A DNA stretch of 41,198 nucleotides from Planctomyces sp. (GTDB taxonomy: Bacteria; Planctomycetota; Planctomycetia; Planctomycetales; Planctomycetaceae): the NCBI GenBank assembly GCA_005778115.1, contig SXKJ01000425.1:1-41198 (forward strand), given 5' to 3'. Shown in pieces: positions 1 through 8,941 of this stretch. The notes below the pieces were generated by a model that was not told the DNA's origin, did not search any database, and was given only the letters and a program-made list of their open reading frames with translations. The stretch's first letter is position 1; each line of letters opens with the position of its first letter. A program made the position numbers and the translations under genes.

Positions 1-673
1 CGAGGTTGCCGTGCTGGTCTCCAAGCAATTGCACTTCGATGTGCCGCGCACGTTGAATGAATTTCTCGATGAAGATGTCCGGACTGCCGAACGCCGACAG
101 CGATTCGCGCTTGGCCTGTTCGTACTGGGGGACGAAGTCTGCGTCATCGCGGACAACACGCATACCGCGCCCGCCGCCACCATGAGCGGCTTTTAGAATG
201 ATGGGAAAACCGAGCGACTTTGCGAGCGCGAGTCCTTCATCCGCGTTGACGATCGCTCGCTGGCTGCCGCTGAGGACCGGCACTCCGGCCGCCTGCGCGA
301 TCTCGCGCGCGATTGTTTTGTCGCCGAGCTTGTGCAGCGCCTCGACGCTGGGACCGACGAACGTGATGCCGTTGTCCGTGCAGGCCTGAGCGAGGTTCGG
401 GTTCTCGGAGAGGAAACCGTAGCCGGGATGGATGGCATCGACGCCGTGCTGGCGGCAGATGTCGATGATCGCGTCGATGTTGAGGTACGACTTGATCGGC
501 TCCCCTTTCTTGCCGATCTGATACGCCTCGTCCGCTTTGAAACGATGCAGGGCGAAGCGGTCTTCGTGCGTGTAAATCGCGACGGTGCGAATGCCTAACT
601 CGTAGGCCGAACGGAAGACGCGAATCGCGATTTCGGAGCGATTCGCCACCAACAGTTTTTCGATTTTGCTCAT
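1..673 (-). CDS. pyc: Pyruvate carboxylase, N-terminal biotin-carboxylase part (partial)
   Basis: The gene reads leftward from the ATG at 671-673 and runs off the left edge with no stop, so about 224 N-terminal codons are visible. The protein starts MSKIEKLLVANRSEIAIRVF, followed by HPGYGFLSENP and a Gly-rich segment (KAAHGGGGRGMR), which are the preATP-grasp and ATP-binding motifs of biotin carboxylases. The stretch around THEDRFALHRFKADEAY is more typical of pyruvate carboxylase than of acetyl-CoA carboxylase AccC. The family carboxylates pyruvate to oxaloacetate using ATP, bicarbonate and biotin. NRSE replaces the usual NRGE. The carboxyltransferase and biotinyl domains lie outside the window, so an AccC or propionyl-CoA carboxylase alpha subunit cannot be fully excluded. 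Confidence 0.85.
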   Translation of the reverse strand, partial: MSKIEKLLVANRSEIAIRVFRSAYELGIRTVAIYTHEDRFALHRFKADEAYQIGKKGEPIKSYLNIDAIIDICRQHGVDAIHPGYGFLSENPNLAQACTDNGITFVGPSVEALHKLGDKTIAREIAQAAGVPVLSGSQRAIVNADEGLALAKSLGFPIILKAAHGGGGRGMRVVRDDADFVPQYEQAKRESLSAFGSPDIFIEKFIQRARHIEVQLLGDQHGNL

Positions 674-720
674 GGGAACCTGACAGGGAAGCCGGGTTTG
701 GGGCCGACTGAGAAGCGGAC

Positions 721-756
721 GGGCACGTTAGAAACGTGCCCCGCGAATGCGCGGGG
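721..756. repeat. Two abutting perfect hairpins
   Basis: GGGCACGTT (721-729) pairs with AACGTGCCC (733-741) across a 3-nt loop. CCCCGCG (739-745) pairs with CGCGGGG (750-756) across a 4-nt loop. The two stems share three bases, so they compete for them. There is no T-run, so a canonical intrinsic terminator is unlikely. Confidence 0.8.
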
Positions 757-901
757 CGGTACGTTATGGGACGTTGCGCGCGGTCGCAATTCAGATGCCG
801 TCAGGCAGCGAGTCTGGCAGGGGAATGGGGCCAGTGGAATGATTTGGTGGCAGAAGTACATCAGGAGGCAAGGCCGTACCCGAAACGATTCCTATGCTGA
901 A

Positions 902-997
902 ATTGAAAATTGAGGATTGCCGGAAAACAGCCGGTTCATGTCGTTGTTTGGTGCCGACCATTTTGCATTCTTCAATTTCCAATTCTCAATTTTCAAT
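902..997. repeat. A/T-rich inverted repeat, 18-bp arms
   Basis: Positions 902-919 and 980-997 are inverted copies matching at 17 of 18 bases, separated by about 60 bp. The arms are built from ATTGAAAATTGAG-type units, similar in style to the ATTGCAAATTGCAA arms found at 15087-15156. It lies just downstream of the multiheme cytochrome gene. Confidence 0.75.
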
Positions 998-1043
998 GCC
1001 TCCCAAATGTGCGTAAAAAAGCCTGCTGGGATTAACTCGGTAG

Positions 1044-2693
1044 TTAGTCCAGGCCGGAGTGCTTGATCTTTTCCCAATAAGCATCGGCCTTGAACTTGGG
1101 GCTGTTGTCGCCGTCGTGGCAGGTGTAGCACTGCGTTTTCTTGGACTCGGCGAGCGTGATGCGGACCTCTTTTCGGGCTTCTTCCTTTTTGTCTTCGTTG
1201 ATCAGTGCGATGTGTTTGCTGCCGGGGCCGTGACAGTTTTCGCAACCGTTGTCGAGCAAGAGCGGCGTCTTCTGTTTGCTCTCGAAGCCGCTGACGTAGC
1301 GCAGGACATCTTGAGCGTGCCAGCCAGTCACGTGACACGCGAGACATTCAGGGTCGTGAATGCGAGAGACCCAAGTGGCGGCCCTCTCCGGCCGACCTTT
1401 GATGAGGCTGTCGTAAGCGTGAGCGTGTCCGGACTTCTCCCAGACGGCGAACGCTTTGGTGTGGCACTCGCCGCAGACCTTTGAGCCGACGAACTTCGCT
1501 CCGTTCGCCGTCTTGATCGGCGGTTCGGTCTCGGCGAGCTGCGAGGTCATCAGCAGTTCTTGGTAGAACTTCATGTGCTCGATCATCTTGTCCGAGTCTT
1601 GGAAGCGGTCCTGAGTCAGTTTGATGAGTTCAAAGCGAACTCGGTTTTGCGAGTCCTCCGGGAAGAAGCCGATGACTCCGGTGTATTTCCCTTTGTGGCC
1701 AACTTGGACGACCAGCGACTGCCCGACCTTCTGCGGATTGTCGAACTCCGGGTCTTCAGCACCGCCGGAAGTCAGCACCACCGCGAACTGCGGAAACTTG
1801 GTCGCCAAGGCTTTGCCTTCGGCGAGCGTGCCGTGAGACAGCAGCACTAGCAAGTCGGGCTGCTGAGCTTGCATCTCTTTGAGTACAGGGGGAAGCGCGG
1901 TCGCGGGGTCGTCGATGGTGATATCGACGTTGGCACCGGCCGGAGCGATCTCGTTGCGGAAGCTCGCGCCGAGCACGGATGTCACACCGACCTTGTGTTT
2001 GCCGAGCGTCAGCACTTTGGAACGGACCGGTGTGCCGAGTTCAGGCGAACCAAACAGCGTCACGTTCGCAGAGACGAACGCCAGACTGTTTTGGTCTTTT
2101 GGATCGGGTGCGTGATACGCCAGCAAGTCAGCCGCACCGAGCTTTAATTCCTCTGGGCCGAGGTTGAGAACGCTGTAGCGCATGTCCTTCATCGCCGCGA
2201 GAAACGTCTGGAATTTCAGTTTCGTCTGCGGGCGATTGCGATTGACGGTACCGCCGAGATCAAAGCTGGTCAGCGGCCAGTCTTTTGCTTGCATCTTTTT
2301 GATGAGGTCATGTCGTCGCGACACTCCACCCGATTGGTTCTCGGCACAGCCGCACGGTTCAAAGTAGCCGTGTTGTTCGCCAGAGAGGACCAGCGCGAGC
2401 GCCGGTTTGTTCCAATCATCGAACAGTGGCTTGTCGGCGACGGCTGGTTTCTTGGGGTCGGACTTTGGTTGATCGTTCGACGTCAGTACGACGTTGGCTG
2501 AAGCCGCATCCTCGGTGTCGAGTTGGAGATCGCCGGGCTTCTCGGTCGTGACCAAAGTCTGCGCGGGAGATTCGAGGCTCGGTGTTTCCGGCTTGGCGGA
2601 TGGAGCGGAAACGGGCGCTTCATTGCAGCCGCTCAAGCTGCCGAGCGAAAGGCTTAGCAAGCTTGCGACCAATCCCTGTCGAAGGCGGCTCAT
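1044..2693 (-). CDS. Lipoprotein tetraheme cytochrome c with N-terminal 5'-nucleotidase-like region
   Basis: A 549-residue exported protein. It has a short hydrophobic signal ending in a lipobox (LSGC, Cys23), so it is probably anchored as a lipoprotein on the outer face of a membrane. Residues about 95-380 resemble the UshA/metallophosphatase-like region seen in planctomycete proteins, including a FEPCGC motif and SGGVSRRHD. Four CxxCH heme-binding motifs follow at 407-411, 450-454, 484-488 and 522-526, indicating covalent hemes and an electron-transfer role. The start has an AAGGA ribosome site 8 bp upstream. It lies 17 bp after the DUF1573 gene and is almost certainly cotranscribed with it. 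The redox partner and any hydrolase activity are unknown. Confidence 0.85.
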   Translation of the reverse strand: MSRLRQGLVASLLSLSLGSLSGCNEAPVSAPSAKPETPSLESPAQTLVTTEKPGDLQLDTEDAASANVVLTSNDQPKSDPKKPAVADKPLFDDWNKPALALVLSGEQHGYFEPCGCAENQSGGVSRRHDLIKKMQAKDWPLTSFDLGGTVNRNRPQTKLKFQTFLAAMKDMRYSVLNLGPEELKLGAADLLAYHAPDPKDQNSLAFVSANVTLFGSPELGTPVRSKVLTLGKHKVGVTSVLGASFRNEIAPAGANVDITIDDPATALPPVLKEMQAQQPDLLVLLSHGTLAEGKALATKFPQFAVVLTSGGAEDPEFDNPQKVGQSLVVQVGHKGKYTGVIGFFPEDSQNRVRFELIKLTQDRFQDSDKMIEHMKFYQELLMTSQLAETEPPIKTANGAKFVGSKVCGECHTKAFAVWEKSGHAHAYDSLIKGRPERAATWVSRIHDPECLACHVTGWHAQDVLRYVSGFESKQKTPLLLDNGCENCHGPGSKHIALINEDKKEEARKEVRITLAESKKTQCYTCHDGDNSPKFKADAYWEKIKHSGLD

Positions 2694-2710
2694 GCGAACA
2701 TTCCTTGGCT

Positions 2711-4045
2711 TCAGAACGAAGTGAACTCGATGTCAAATTTGATGGTCTTGGCGTCTGGATGGTTGGTTTGCAGGACGACCGAGCCGGCGCGTTCGCCACC
2801 ACCCAAGCTCAGCGGTACTCCGTCAGAAGGAACCTCGACGACGATCTCATACTTGTTGCGGCCGGGAGCGTTGAAGTTTTCATCTTTGCGGAATTCGTAC
2901 TTCAATTGTGGTGGGTCCAACTTGGCTTCCGTGATGACCAATTCATGTTCCGTTTTCTTCACGAACACGACCAGCTTGGCCTTCTTGCCCACCTTGGCGG
3001 GAAAGCGTCCCAGCCGCAAAATACCGTCTTCTGGCGACCAACTTATGCCGGGCGTGCCGAGTATTTGGACCGGCCCCGAGCGAGTTCCCGTGAATGAAAC
3101 AAACACTGGCTGACCGGCGGGGGCATCGGCTTGCGTCCCCGTGGAGATGTTGGTGTGGATCTGCAAGGCCTCGCGCACCTTGCCGATGGAAAAGCCGGGC
3201 TGAAACGTGACTTTCAATTCATAACCGCACTTGGCATCGGGCGATTTGCCGGCAAGGTCATCGACAGGATGATCGTGTGCGGACTCTGCGGGGCCGTGGG
3301 AACCCGGAATCGCCGGGGGGGTGGGTGCGTCCGCCGCCATTTGCGCCATCATCGCGCGGGACTCTTCCGTTAGCGGATCACGCGTGACAAGTTTCAATTG
3401 CTCGGCGGTCAACGGAGTGGCCGTGGTCACGATGAGAGGATTGCTGGGCTCCAACTTGGTGATCTCGAACGCATCGACGATCTCGGAAAACAGAATTATT
3501 GTCCGTTCGGTCGGTAGTTTTTCAGAGAGCGTTCCCAAATTGATTTCGTTGGACGGCTTGACCACCAGTCTTTTGCCGACCAAGCCGCGAACACGGAAAG
3601 TCGTCACCGGGTTCTCTGGATCGTCCGTACGAATCTTGGCCGAATGCTCGAACAAGGTACTTGGGTTCTTGATGGTCCAGGACAGCTTGACGACGGTTTC
3701 TTCGCCGGGTTTCAGGCCGTCTTTGCCCAAGCTGCCGAGTGTGCATTGGCAGGTCTGGTCTCTTTTGAGAGCGACCATCTTGATGGGCGCTTGCCCGTCG
3801 TTGCGAATCTTGAATTCGTGCTGCCCCTCCTGCAGGTGCTCCATCACCCCAAAGTTATGCACGGCTTCGCCGACGATGACAAACTTGCCGTACGGTCCGA
3901 TCAATGGCGGCACCGGAATGTCGCTGACATCGACCGGATTCGGGGGCGGACCATGATCTGTCATGGACTTCTGACGGAAATGCACTGCCAGGCCACCGCC
4001 TGTCAGCAATAGGAACACCACAATTGCAACCGCTCGGATATTCAT
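2711..4045 (-). CDS. DUF1573 domain protein, membrane-anchored
   Basis: A 444-residue protein with one N-terminal hydrophobic segment (residues about 4-21) serving as signal or anchor. An immunoglobulin-like DUF1573 domain follows: HNFGVMEHLQEGQHEFKIRN, a Cys pair in QTCQCTLG, then the strand pattern of Hydin/ASH-type domains ending near VRGLVGKR. The second half holds further beta-rich sequence without a clear family. DUF1573 proteins are abundant in planctomycetes and Bacteroidetes, usually exported, and of unproven function. The start is supported by GGAGG 5 bp upstream of the ATG. It is the first gene of a two-gene unit with the tetraheme lipoprotein, so a role with that cytochrome in the envelope is a reasonable inference. 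Confidence 0.85.
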   Translation of the reverse strand: MNIRAVAIVVFLLLTGGGLAVHFRQKSMTDHGPPPNPVDVSDIPVPPLIGPYGKFVIVGEAVHNFGVMEHLQEGQHEFKIRNDGQAPIKMVALKRDQTCQCTLGSLGKDGLKPGEETVVKLSWTIKNPSTLFEHSAKIRTDDPENPVTTFRVRGLVGKRLVVKPSNEINLGTLSEKLPTERTIILFSEIVDAFEITKLEPSNPLIVTTATPLTAEQLKLVTRDPLTEESRAMMAQMAADAPTPPAIPGSHGPAESAHDHPVDDLAGKSPDAKCGYELKVTFQPGFSIGKVREALQIHTNISTGTQADAPAGQPVFVSFTGTRSGPVQILGTPGISWSPEDGILRLGRFPAKVGKKAKLVVFVKKTEHELVITEAKLDPPQLKYEFRKDENFNAPGRNKYEIVVEVPSDGVPLSLGGGERAGSVVLQTNHPDAKTIKFDIEFTSF

Positions 4046-4179
4046 GAAGCCTCCGCTGAGGTAGGGCAGTTTTTTAATCAGCCCGTCGAGTTCTAAGTTC
4101 TGAAAAATTTAGAGAAAAAACCAAACCAAACAACGACTCATCAATCGTCGCGGCATTGTGATGGCCTCGCGAAAACCGG

Positions 4180-6576
4180 TCAATTCGGTTCCGACGGCTC
4201 GGCCGCCAGGCGTTCCATCCGACTCCGCGTCTTGTCGTCGAGGAACTTGTCGGAGTGCCCCGCGTTCCGATTGAGATCGTCTTGCCGAACGGCTCGCCGC
4301 GCCATTTCGCGAGCCTGCTCGATCATTCCCGCCTGCTCGCTTGCGGTCGCTGATTCGGAGAGTTGCCCCGCATGATGCGGATAATGCAGGACCGCAACCG
4401 CGTACGCATCGACGGCCCGCGCTGCGTCTTGTGTGCTGCGAGTGCGTTCGAAGTGAGCCATCCAGAGCTGTCCCAATCGTCGAAACGGGCGTGAAGCGAA
4501 TGGCAACCGAGTGTTGACCGCTTGCAGGTGTTCCACGGACTCGTCGAAATCGCGCTCTGCCTGTTTCGCTTGCCAGCGTTGAAACGCGGCTTCGGTCAAT
4601 CGTTCGAGCGGTTCAATCGCATACGGATCGGCGCGAAGTGCCTCTAGATATTGTTTGCCCGCTGATGCGAATTGACCGCGACCCCACTCGGCATCCCCGA
4701 TTTGTAAGGACGTGCGACAGACAATCTCCGGCATGGTTGCGGTCCACCAACACAAGACAAACAGTCCTCCGGCGGCCAACGTCAAGGCTCCTGCCGGAAG
4801 TCGTCCGGCCATTACGCCTCCGCTCGCCGACTCGCTGGGCGATTTCTCGTCTTGTCCAATCCTCGTTGACTCGAAACAGGTCGCTCGCAGCGCCCACACC
4901 AGCCACAACAACTGCGTGATGGCCGGCATCGCGATCCCGCCAGCGCCCAATAGATGCACCAGCAACGCGACATTGGCCGCTTCCAATGACCAGCGGACCG
5001 CGACCGTTTGTACGCAACCGGCCTCCGAAGATCGCTCGGCCGAAGTTCGCTGTGCAACCAAGACACCGATCAACCACAGCCCCCACCAGATCCCACCCAG
5101 CCACCACAACCGCTCATCGGTCCCGTGTCCCATCAACTCCATGCCAACCGCGCTTAGAGGAAACGCTAAGCCGACGCCCCACGCGCCGGCCGACAAAAGG
5201 GGGCGGGAGTCTCTTTCGGAGCGGCGATCGATCACTCGCGATTGGACGTGAAAGCTTCCGCCGCTCTGAAAAAGACTACCGACCCCGTCACGCCGCTTGA
5301 AAAAACCTCGCAACATCAGACCCAGGCACGTCAGCAATCCGATCAATCCGAGCGTCCCCGCGTTGGCCCACACGTCGAATATCAAATTATGCGGATCGGC
5401 AATCTCCTCACTCGACTCCGGCAGCTTGTGAGCCAAGTAGAAATCGCGAAAGTTGCCCGGCCCAGTCCCCAACCAGAAGTGCTCGCGGATGGTGGCCCAA
5501 GTCGCTTGCCAATACTCCAGCCGATATCGCACGGACTTCGGAGCCTCCGACAATACCGCCTTGTCCAAGCCGCCACTGACGACAGCAATCGTCACCGCGA
5601 TTCCCAGCACGACCGCTCCGCCGGAGATCCACCGAACGAACGCCGAACTTTGCGGCGTCGTTGAGTCGCCACGCCGCCAGCGAGCAGCCACGATTCGGAA
5701 CGTCCACCAGCCGATCCCCGCGAGCAATCCAACCCATGCCGTGCGGCTCTTTGTCAGCACCAGGCAATAGCCGATGACGAGCACCACGCACGCCGTCGCG
5801 ATCCAATCCCAATACTTCGTGCCGCTGGGGATTGTTCCGGCGGCGGTCAGCAACATCACAGCCAGCAGTCCTGCGAACGTGTTTGCCAGCGCGAATAGCC
5901 CGAACGGTTCGCGACTCGCTTTCAATCGCTGCTCCAGCGATTGCCGAGCGGCCGGTTCGACAGGAATGCCTTGGCGAGACATCTCGGCTCGCAAGGACTG
6001 CAAGCGGCGTCCATCGGACGGAGACTGGCTTAGCCGATCATGCTCCGTCGTGAGTCGGTCGTAATCGCGGCTCATCTCGTCGTACCAGACGTAATGCTGC
6101 CAAAGCCCATATCCCGCCAGCACGCCCGCCATCAACGACAAACCCAGGCAGAGCGGCAGGACGGCGCGAGACGTTCTCAGTTCTTGGCGCAACATCCAAA
6201 TCAACAAGCCCGAACCAACCCACTCCCACGCGAGATTGATCGCCGCGCGCGAGTTGCCAACCCCCATCACCACCGCCACTGCCGATACGACTTGTGCCAC
6301 GATCAACAACGCGATCGCGCCATCCATCGCATCGAAACGAAAAGACTGCTCGCCAAACCGCCACGCCCACGCCATCCGAGCCACCGCAGTCAGCAGCATC
6401 AACTGCACCAGCCACAGAGTCATTCCCTCAGCGGCACCTTCGGTCGGGATCAGCCAGCGACCGGCGAGCAGCGCGGCGAGCCATGCCAGCATCAGACCGC
6501 CAGTGCGGGGAGGAGACGCGGGGAGAAGGGGAGGTGGAGAGGGGGCGGGGAGGACGATTGGTTGTTTGCGCGACAT
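4180..6576 (-). CDS. O-antigen ligase/polymerase-family membrane protein with C-terminal repeats
   Basis: A 798-residue protein with a Pro-rich N-terminus, then about a dozen hydrophobic segments. The loop with GTGPGNFRDF and ADPHNLIFDVWANAG (residues about 368-405) matches the Wzy_C/O-antigen ligase signature, in which the PHN region is characteristic. The last roughly 170 residues are soluble and helical, with TPR-like spacing (GQFASAGKQYLEALRADPYA). Members of the family polymerise or transfer lipid-linked oligosaccharides at the outer face of the cytoplasmic membrane. The ATG lies 5 bp after the stop of the MraY/WecA-like gene, so the two form one transcription unit for envelope polysaccharide. 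Ligase versus polymerase cannot be decided from sequence. Confidence 0.85.
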   Translation of the reverse strand: MSRKQPIVLPAPSPPPLLPASPPRTGGLMLAWLAALLAGRWLIPTEGAAEGMTLWLVQLMLLTAVARMAWAWRFGEQSFRFDAMDGAIALLIVAQVVSAVAVVMGVGNSRAAINLAWEWVGSGLLIWMLRQELRTSRAVLPLCLGLSLMAGVLAGYGLWQHYVWYDEMSRDYDRLTTEHDRLSQSPSDGRRLQSLRAEMSRQGIPVEPAARQSLEQRLKASREPFGLFALANTFAGLLAVMLLTAAGTIPSGTKYWDWIATACVVLVIGYCLVLTKSRTAWVGLLAGIGWWTFRIVAARWRRGDSTTPQSSAFVRWISGGAVVLGIAVTIAVVSGGLDKAVLSEAPKSVRYRLEYWQATWATIREHFWLGTGPGNFRDFYLAHKLPESSEEIADPHNLIFDVWANAGTLGLIGLLTCLGLMLRGFFKRRDGVGSLFQSGGSFHVQSRVIDRRSERDSRPLLSAGAWGVGLAFPLSAVGMELMGHGTDERLWWLGGIWWGLWLIGVLVAQRTSAERSSEAGCVQTVAVRWSLEAANVALLVHLLGAGGIAMPAITQLLWLVWALRATCFESTRIGQDEKSPSESASGGVMAGRLPAGALTLAAGGLFVLCWWTATMPEIVCRTSLQIGDAEWGRGQFASAGKQYLEALRADPYAIEPLERLTEAAFQRWQAKQAERDFDESVEHLQAVNTRLPFASRPFRRLGQLWMAHFERTRSTQDAARAVDAYAVAVLHYPHHAGQLSESATASEQAGMIEQAREMARRAVRQDDLNRNAGHSDKFLDDKTRSRMERLAAEPSEPN

Positions 6577-6581
6577 TGCTA

Positions 6582-7754
6582 TTACCTCGCACCATCATCC
6601 GTAAGACATTCTGGTGCCGCCCCGCTCGCCTGCTCGCTGACTCGGTCCACCGTCCCGCGCCCGATGGTCTCCAAGATGGCAATGATCGCCAACACGCAGA
6701 CCACCAGTGCGATGACCAACCAAGCTCCGGACCAATCGGGAACGAGATACAGCAGCAACGCTCCCAGACCGGTCGTCAGAGTTGCGAGATGCACCGTCAG
6801 CACGGCGTGCTTCGACTTCAAACCAAGCTGTACGAGCCGATGCGAGAAGTGACTCTTGTCTGGCTTGAACGGACTGCGTCGTTCGATCAGCCGAATCAGC
6901 AGCACCGAAGCGAAGTCATACAGAGGCACCGCCAGCACACACAGCGGCGCGAGAATCACATGCCGGCCATGCTGAGCCGCTCCGCCATGCTCGTAGAACG
7001 TCCCCAGTACCACCATCGACGCCAGCACTACTCCGATGAAATAGCTGCCGGTATCTCCCATGAAGATTCTCGCTGGCGGCCAGTTGTGACACAGAAATCC
7101 CAGCAGCGATCCCGCGAGCACTAGCAACGCTCCGCCGACCAACCAGCGTGGCTCTGACAGAGACGTCAGCATGATGATCGCGAAGATTACCGACGCGATC
7201 AGCGCGATGCCCGACGACAACCCGTCCATGTTGTCGAGAAAGTTAAACGAGTTCATCAGCACCACCAGCCACAGCACGCTGATGAGAAACTCCAGCGCCG
7301 GTATCCCTAGAAACGCCGTTCCGCGTACGCCCGCCCAAACCAGCAGAACCGCCACACCAAGCTGAATCACCAACCGTGGCTGCCACGGCAAGTCGCGCAG
7401 GTCGTCGATCAATCCCATGATCGACAATACGGTGCCCCCCGCCAGCACGGCCCACATCCGACCCGATCGATACATGACACCGTTCAGATGCGGACGAAGT
7501 TCCGCCGGAATCCATGACTCTGGCAAATGTCCGTGAGTGATCAGCCATGCCGCCAACTGCACGCTCGCCAGCGGCAAGACGACGCCCAGCCAGATCCCAA
7601 TACCGCCTCCCAACGACGTGGGAGCCTTATGAACTTTCCGAGCCGCCGGATGATCGATCAACCCGATCTTTGGAGACAGGACTCGCATTGCTCCCGTCGC
7701 CACCACCGACACCAGGAATGCCGGCACCACACACCCAATGACAAACAAAATCAT
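6582..7754 (-). CDS. MraY/WecA-family polyprenyl-phosphate sugar-1-phosphate transferase
   Basis: A 390-residue polytopic membrane protein. It carries the family hallmarks in order: HPAARKVHKAPTSLGGG near the N-terminus, FLDNMDGLSSG (catalytic Asp region, residues about 171-181), FMGDTGSYF (about 230) and a final cytoplasmic loop with HFSHRLVQLG. The HKxxT...GG segment and late HxxH-like loop fit the WecA/TagO branch better than MraY. This branch moves a HexNAc-1-phosphate from UDP-sugar to undecaprenyl phosphate, starting polysaccharide assembly. I start at 7754 because GAGG lies upstream at good spacing; a longer ORF to 7865 would overlap the Rieske gene and adds residues foreign to the family. 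It lies directly upstream of the O-antigen ligase-like gene. Confidence 0.87.
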   Translation of the reverse strand: MILFVIGCVVPAFLVSVVATGAMRVLSPKIGLIDHPAARKVHKAPTSLGGGIGIWLGVVLPLASVQLAAWLITHGHLPESWIPAELRPHLNGVMYRSGRMWAVLAGGTVLSIMGLIDDLRDLPWQPRLVIQLGVAVLLVWAGVRGTAFLGIPALEFLISVLWLVVLMNSFNFLDNMDGLSSGIALIASVIFAIIMLTSLSEPRWLVGGALLVLAGSLLGFLCHNWPPARIFMGDTGSYFIGVVLASMVVLGTFYEHGGAAQHGRHVILAPLCVLAVPLYDFASVLLIRLIERRSPFKPDKSHFSHRLVQLGLKSKHAVLTVHLATLTTGLGALLLYLVPDWSGAWLVIALVVCVLAIIAILETIGRGTVDRVSEQASGAAPECLTDDGAR

Positions 7755-7855
7755 CACAGCCCCCGCCTCGAAATTGTTCGGCGCATCGTCGCAGGTTTCG
7801 AGACGAAACGGGACTGCTCCGCGTTGGATGATCTCGAACGAATTTGAGACTTCCT

Positions 7856-8899
7856 CTAACTGCACCAGTGCAGTGTGGTCTCTGGGACCGGGTTGACGAA
7901 AGGACGCTGCTCGGTGCGAGACTGCTGATATTCCTTTTTGAGCTGGTGATACCAGCGGGCCGGGCGGTCGGCGTCGTTGATGAGCATGAGCTGCGGGTCT
8001 TCGTTGAGGCCCTGCTGCTGCTTGTTCACGACGTCGCGGTCTTGCTCGATGAACGTGCGGACGAACGGACGCATCAGCGGACGAAAGACTGTCAGCCAGG
8101 GGATCGTCCAGTAGAAGACTTGATGCAGCTCAATCTGCTTGTCGGCCAGCGGAGTCAGTGTTGTCAGTCCGCAGATGTGGTGTCGGCCCGCGATGATGGA
8201 TTCGATGCGTGTACTGGGTAGCTCGAATCGAATCTCGGTCGAGACTTCGCCGCCGAGCAGTTTGTACGCCTTCGAGTTGGACGAAGGCTTGTGGCGAACC
8301 ATCGTGAAGCCCAGATGCGATGGAGCAAACGCTTTCGACTTCTGGTGTATCGAGCGAAGTGAACGCCACCACCACGAGCGATGCACGAACGGGCCGTGGG
8401 CCGGGTCCATCAGGCCGACAACGGCATGGTCGATCGAGCAGGGAAAGATAGCTCGTTCTACCAGCCCATGGTGGCATGCTTCGATTCCCGGGATTTTGGG
8501 AATCTCCGGCAGCGGATCGGGAATGTTGCGCTCGTCTTCCGGGAAGAAAACCCAGACGTTGCCTTGGACCTCGCGGCAGGGAAAGCGCGTGACGAACACT
8601 CGGTCGAGATCAAACTTCTGGTTGGGCAACAAAGAAGGAATCTGGGTGCAACCGCCACTGCAATTGAACCGCCAGCCGTGATAACAGCACTCGATCTCGC
8701 GGCCATCGAACTGGCCGTGACTCAGGGGTATGCCGCGATGCGGACAGATATCGCGAAGCGCAAAAACCTCGCGGTTGGCGTCACGGCCCAACACCAGCGA
8801 TTGGCCAAGCAGAATCTTCCCCAGCATCTGCCCACGCTTGAGCTGCTGACCTGGCACCGCCATGTACCACAGGTCGCGAAGGATCTCCGACTCAGGCAT
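7856..8899 (-). CDS. Rieske [2Fe-2S] ring-hydroxylating oxygenase, alpha-subunit type
   Basis: A 347-residue soluble protein. The Rieske cluster ligands are CPH (Cys52, His54) and CCYH (Cys71, His74), separated by 16 residues. The catalytic domain keeps the mononuclear-iron motif as LMDPAHGPFVH (Asp165, His168, His173). The pattern resembles the pheophorbide a oxygenase / vanillate demethylase type of oxygenases, which need a separate reductase; none is encoded nearby. The substrate cannot be named. It ends 101 bp before the MraY/WecA-like gene and may share its transcript, but no functional link is visible. Confidence 0.85.
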   Translation of the reverse strand: MPESEILRDLWYMAVPGQQLKRGQMLGKILLGQSLVLGRDANREVFALRDICPHRGIPLSHGQFDGREIECCYHGWRFNCSGGCTQIPSLLPNQKFDLDRVFVTRFPCREVQGNVWVFFPEDERNIPDPLPEIPKIPGIEACHHGLVERAIFPCSIDHAVVGLMDPAHGPFVHRSWWWRSLRSIHQKSKAFAPSHLGFTMVRHKPSSNSKAYKLLGGEVSTEIRFELPSTRIESIIAGRHHICGLTTLTPLADKQIELHQVFYWTIPWLTVFRPLMRPFVRTFIEQDRDVVNKQQQGLNEDPQLMLINDADRPARWYHQLKKEYQQSRTEQRPFVNPVPETTLHWCS

Positions 8900-8941
8900 C
8901 GCGGCCGCTCCTCAAGGGGGACGTCCCTGTTCCCGACGCGC

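Larger units (their letters stand above)
674..1043. other. Intergenic region of 370 bp with palindromic repeats, no gene seen
   Basis: No credible coding sequence is present between the cytochrome gene and pyc; the short ORFs here have no recognisable protein character. The region contains two abutting hairpins at 721-756 and an A/T-rich inverted repeat at 902-997. It must also carry the leader of pyc, but I see no convincing promoter by eye. Confidence 0.6.
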
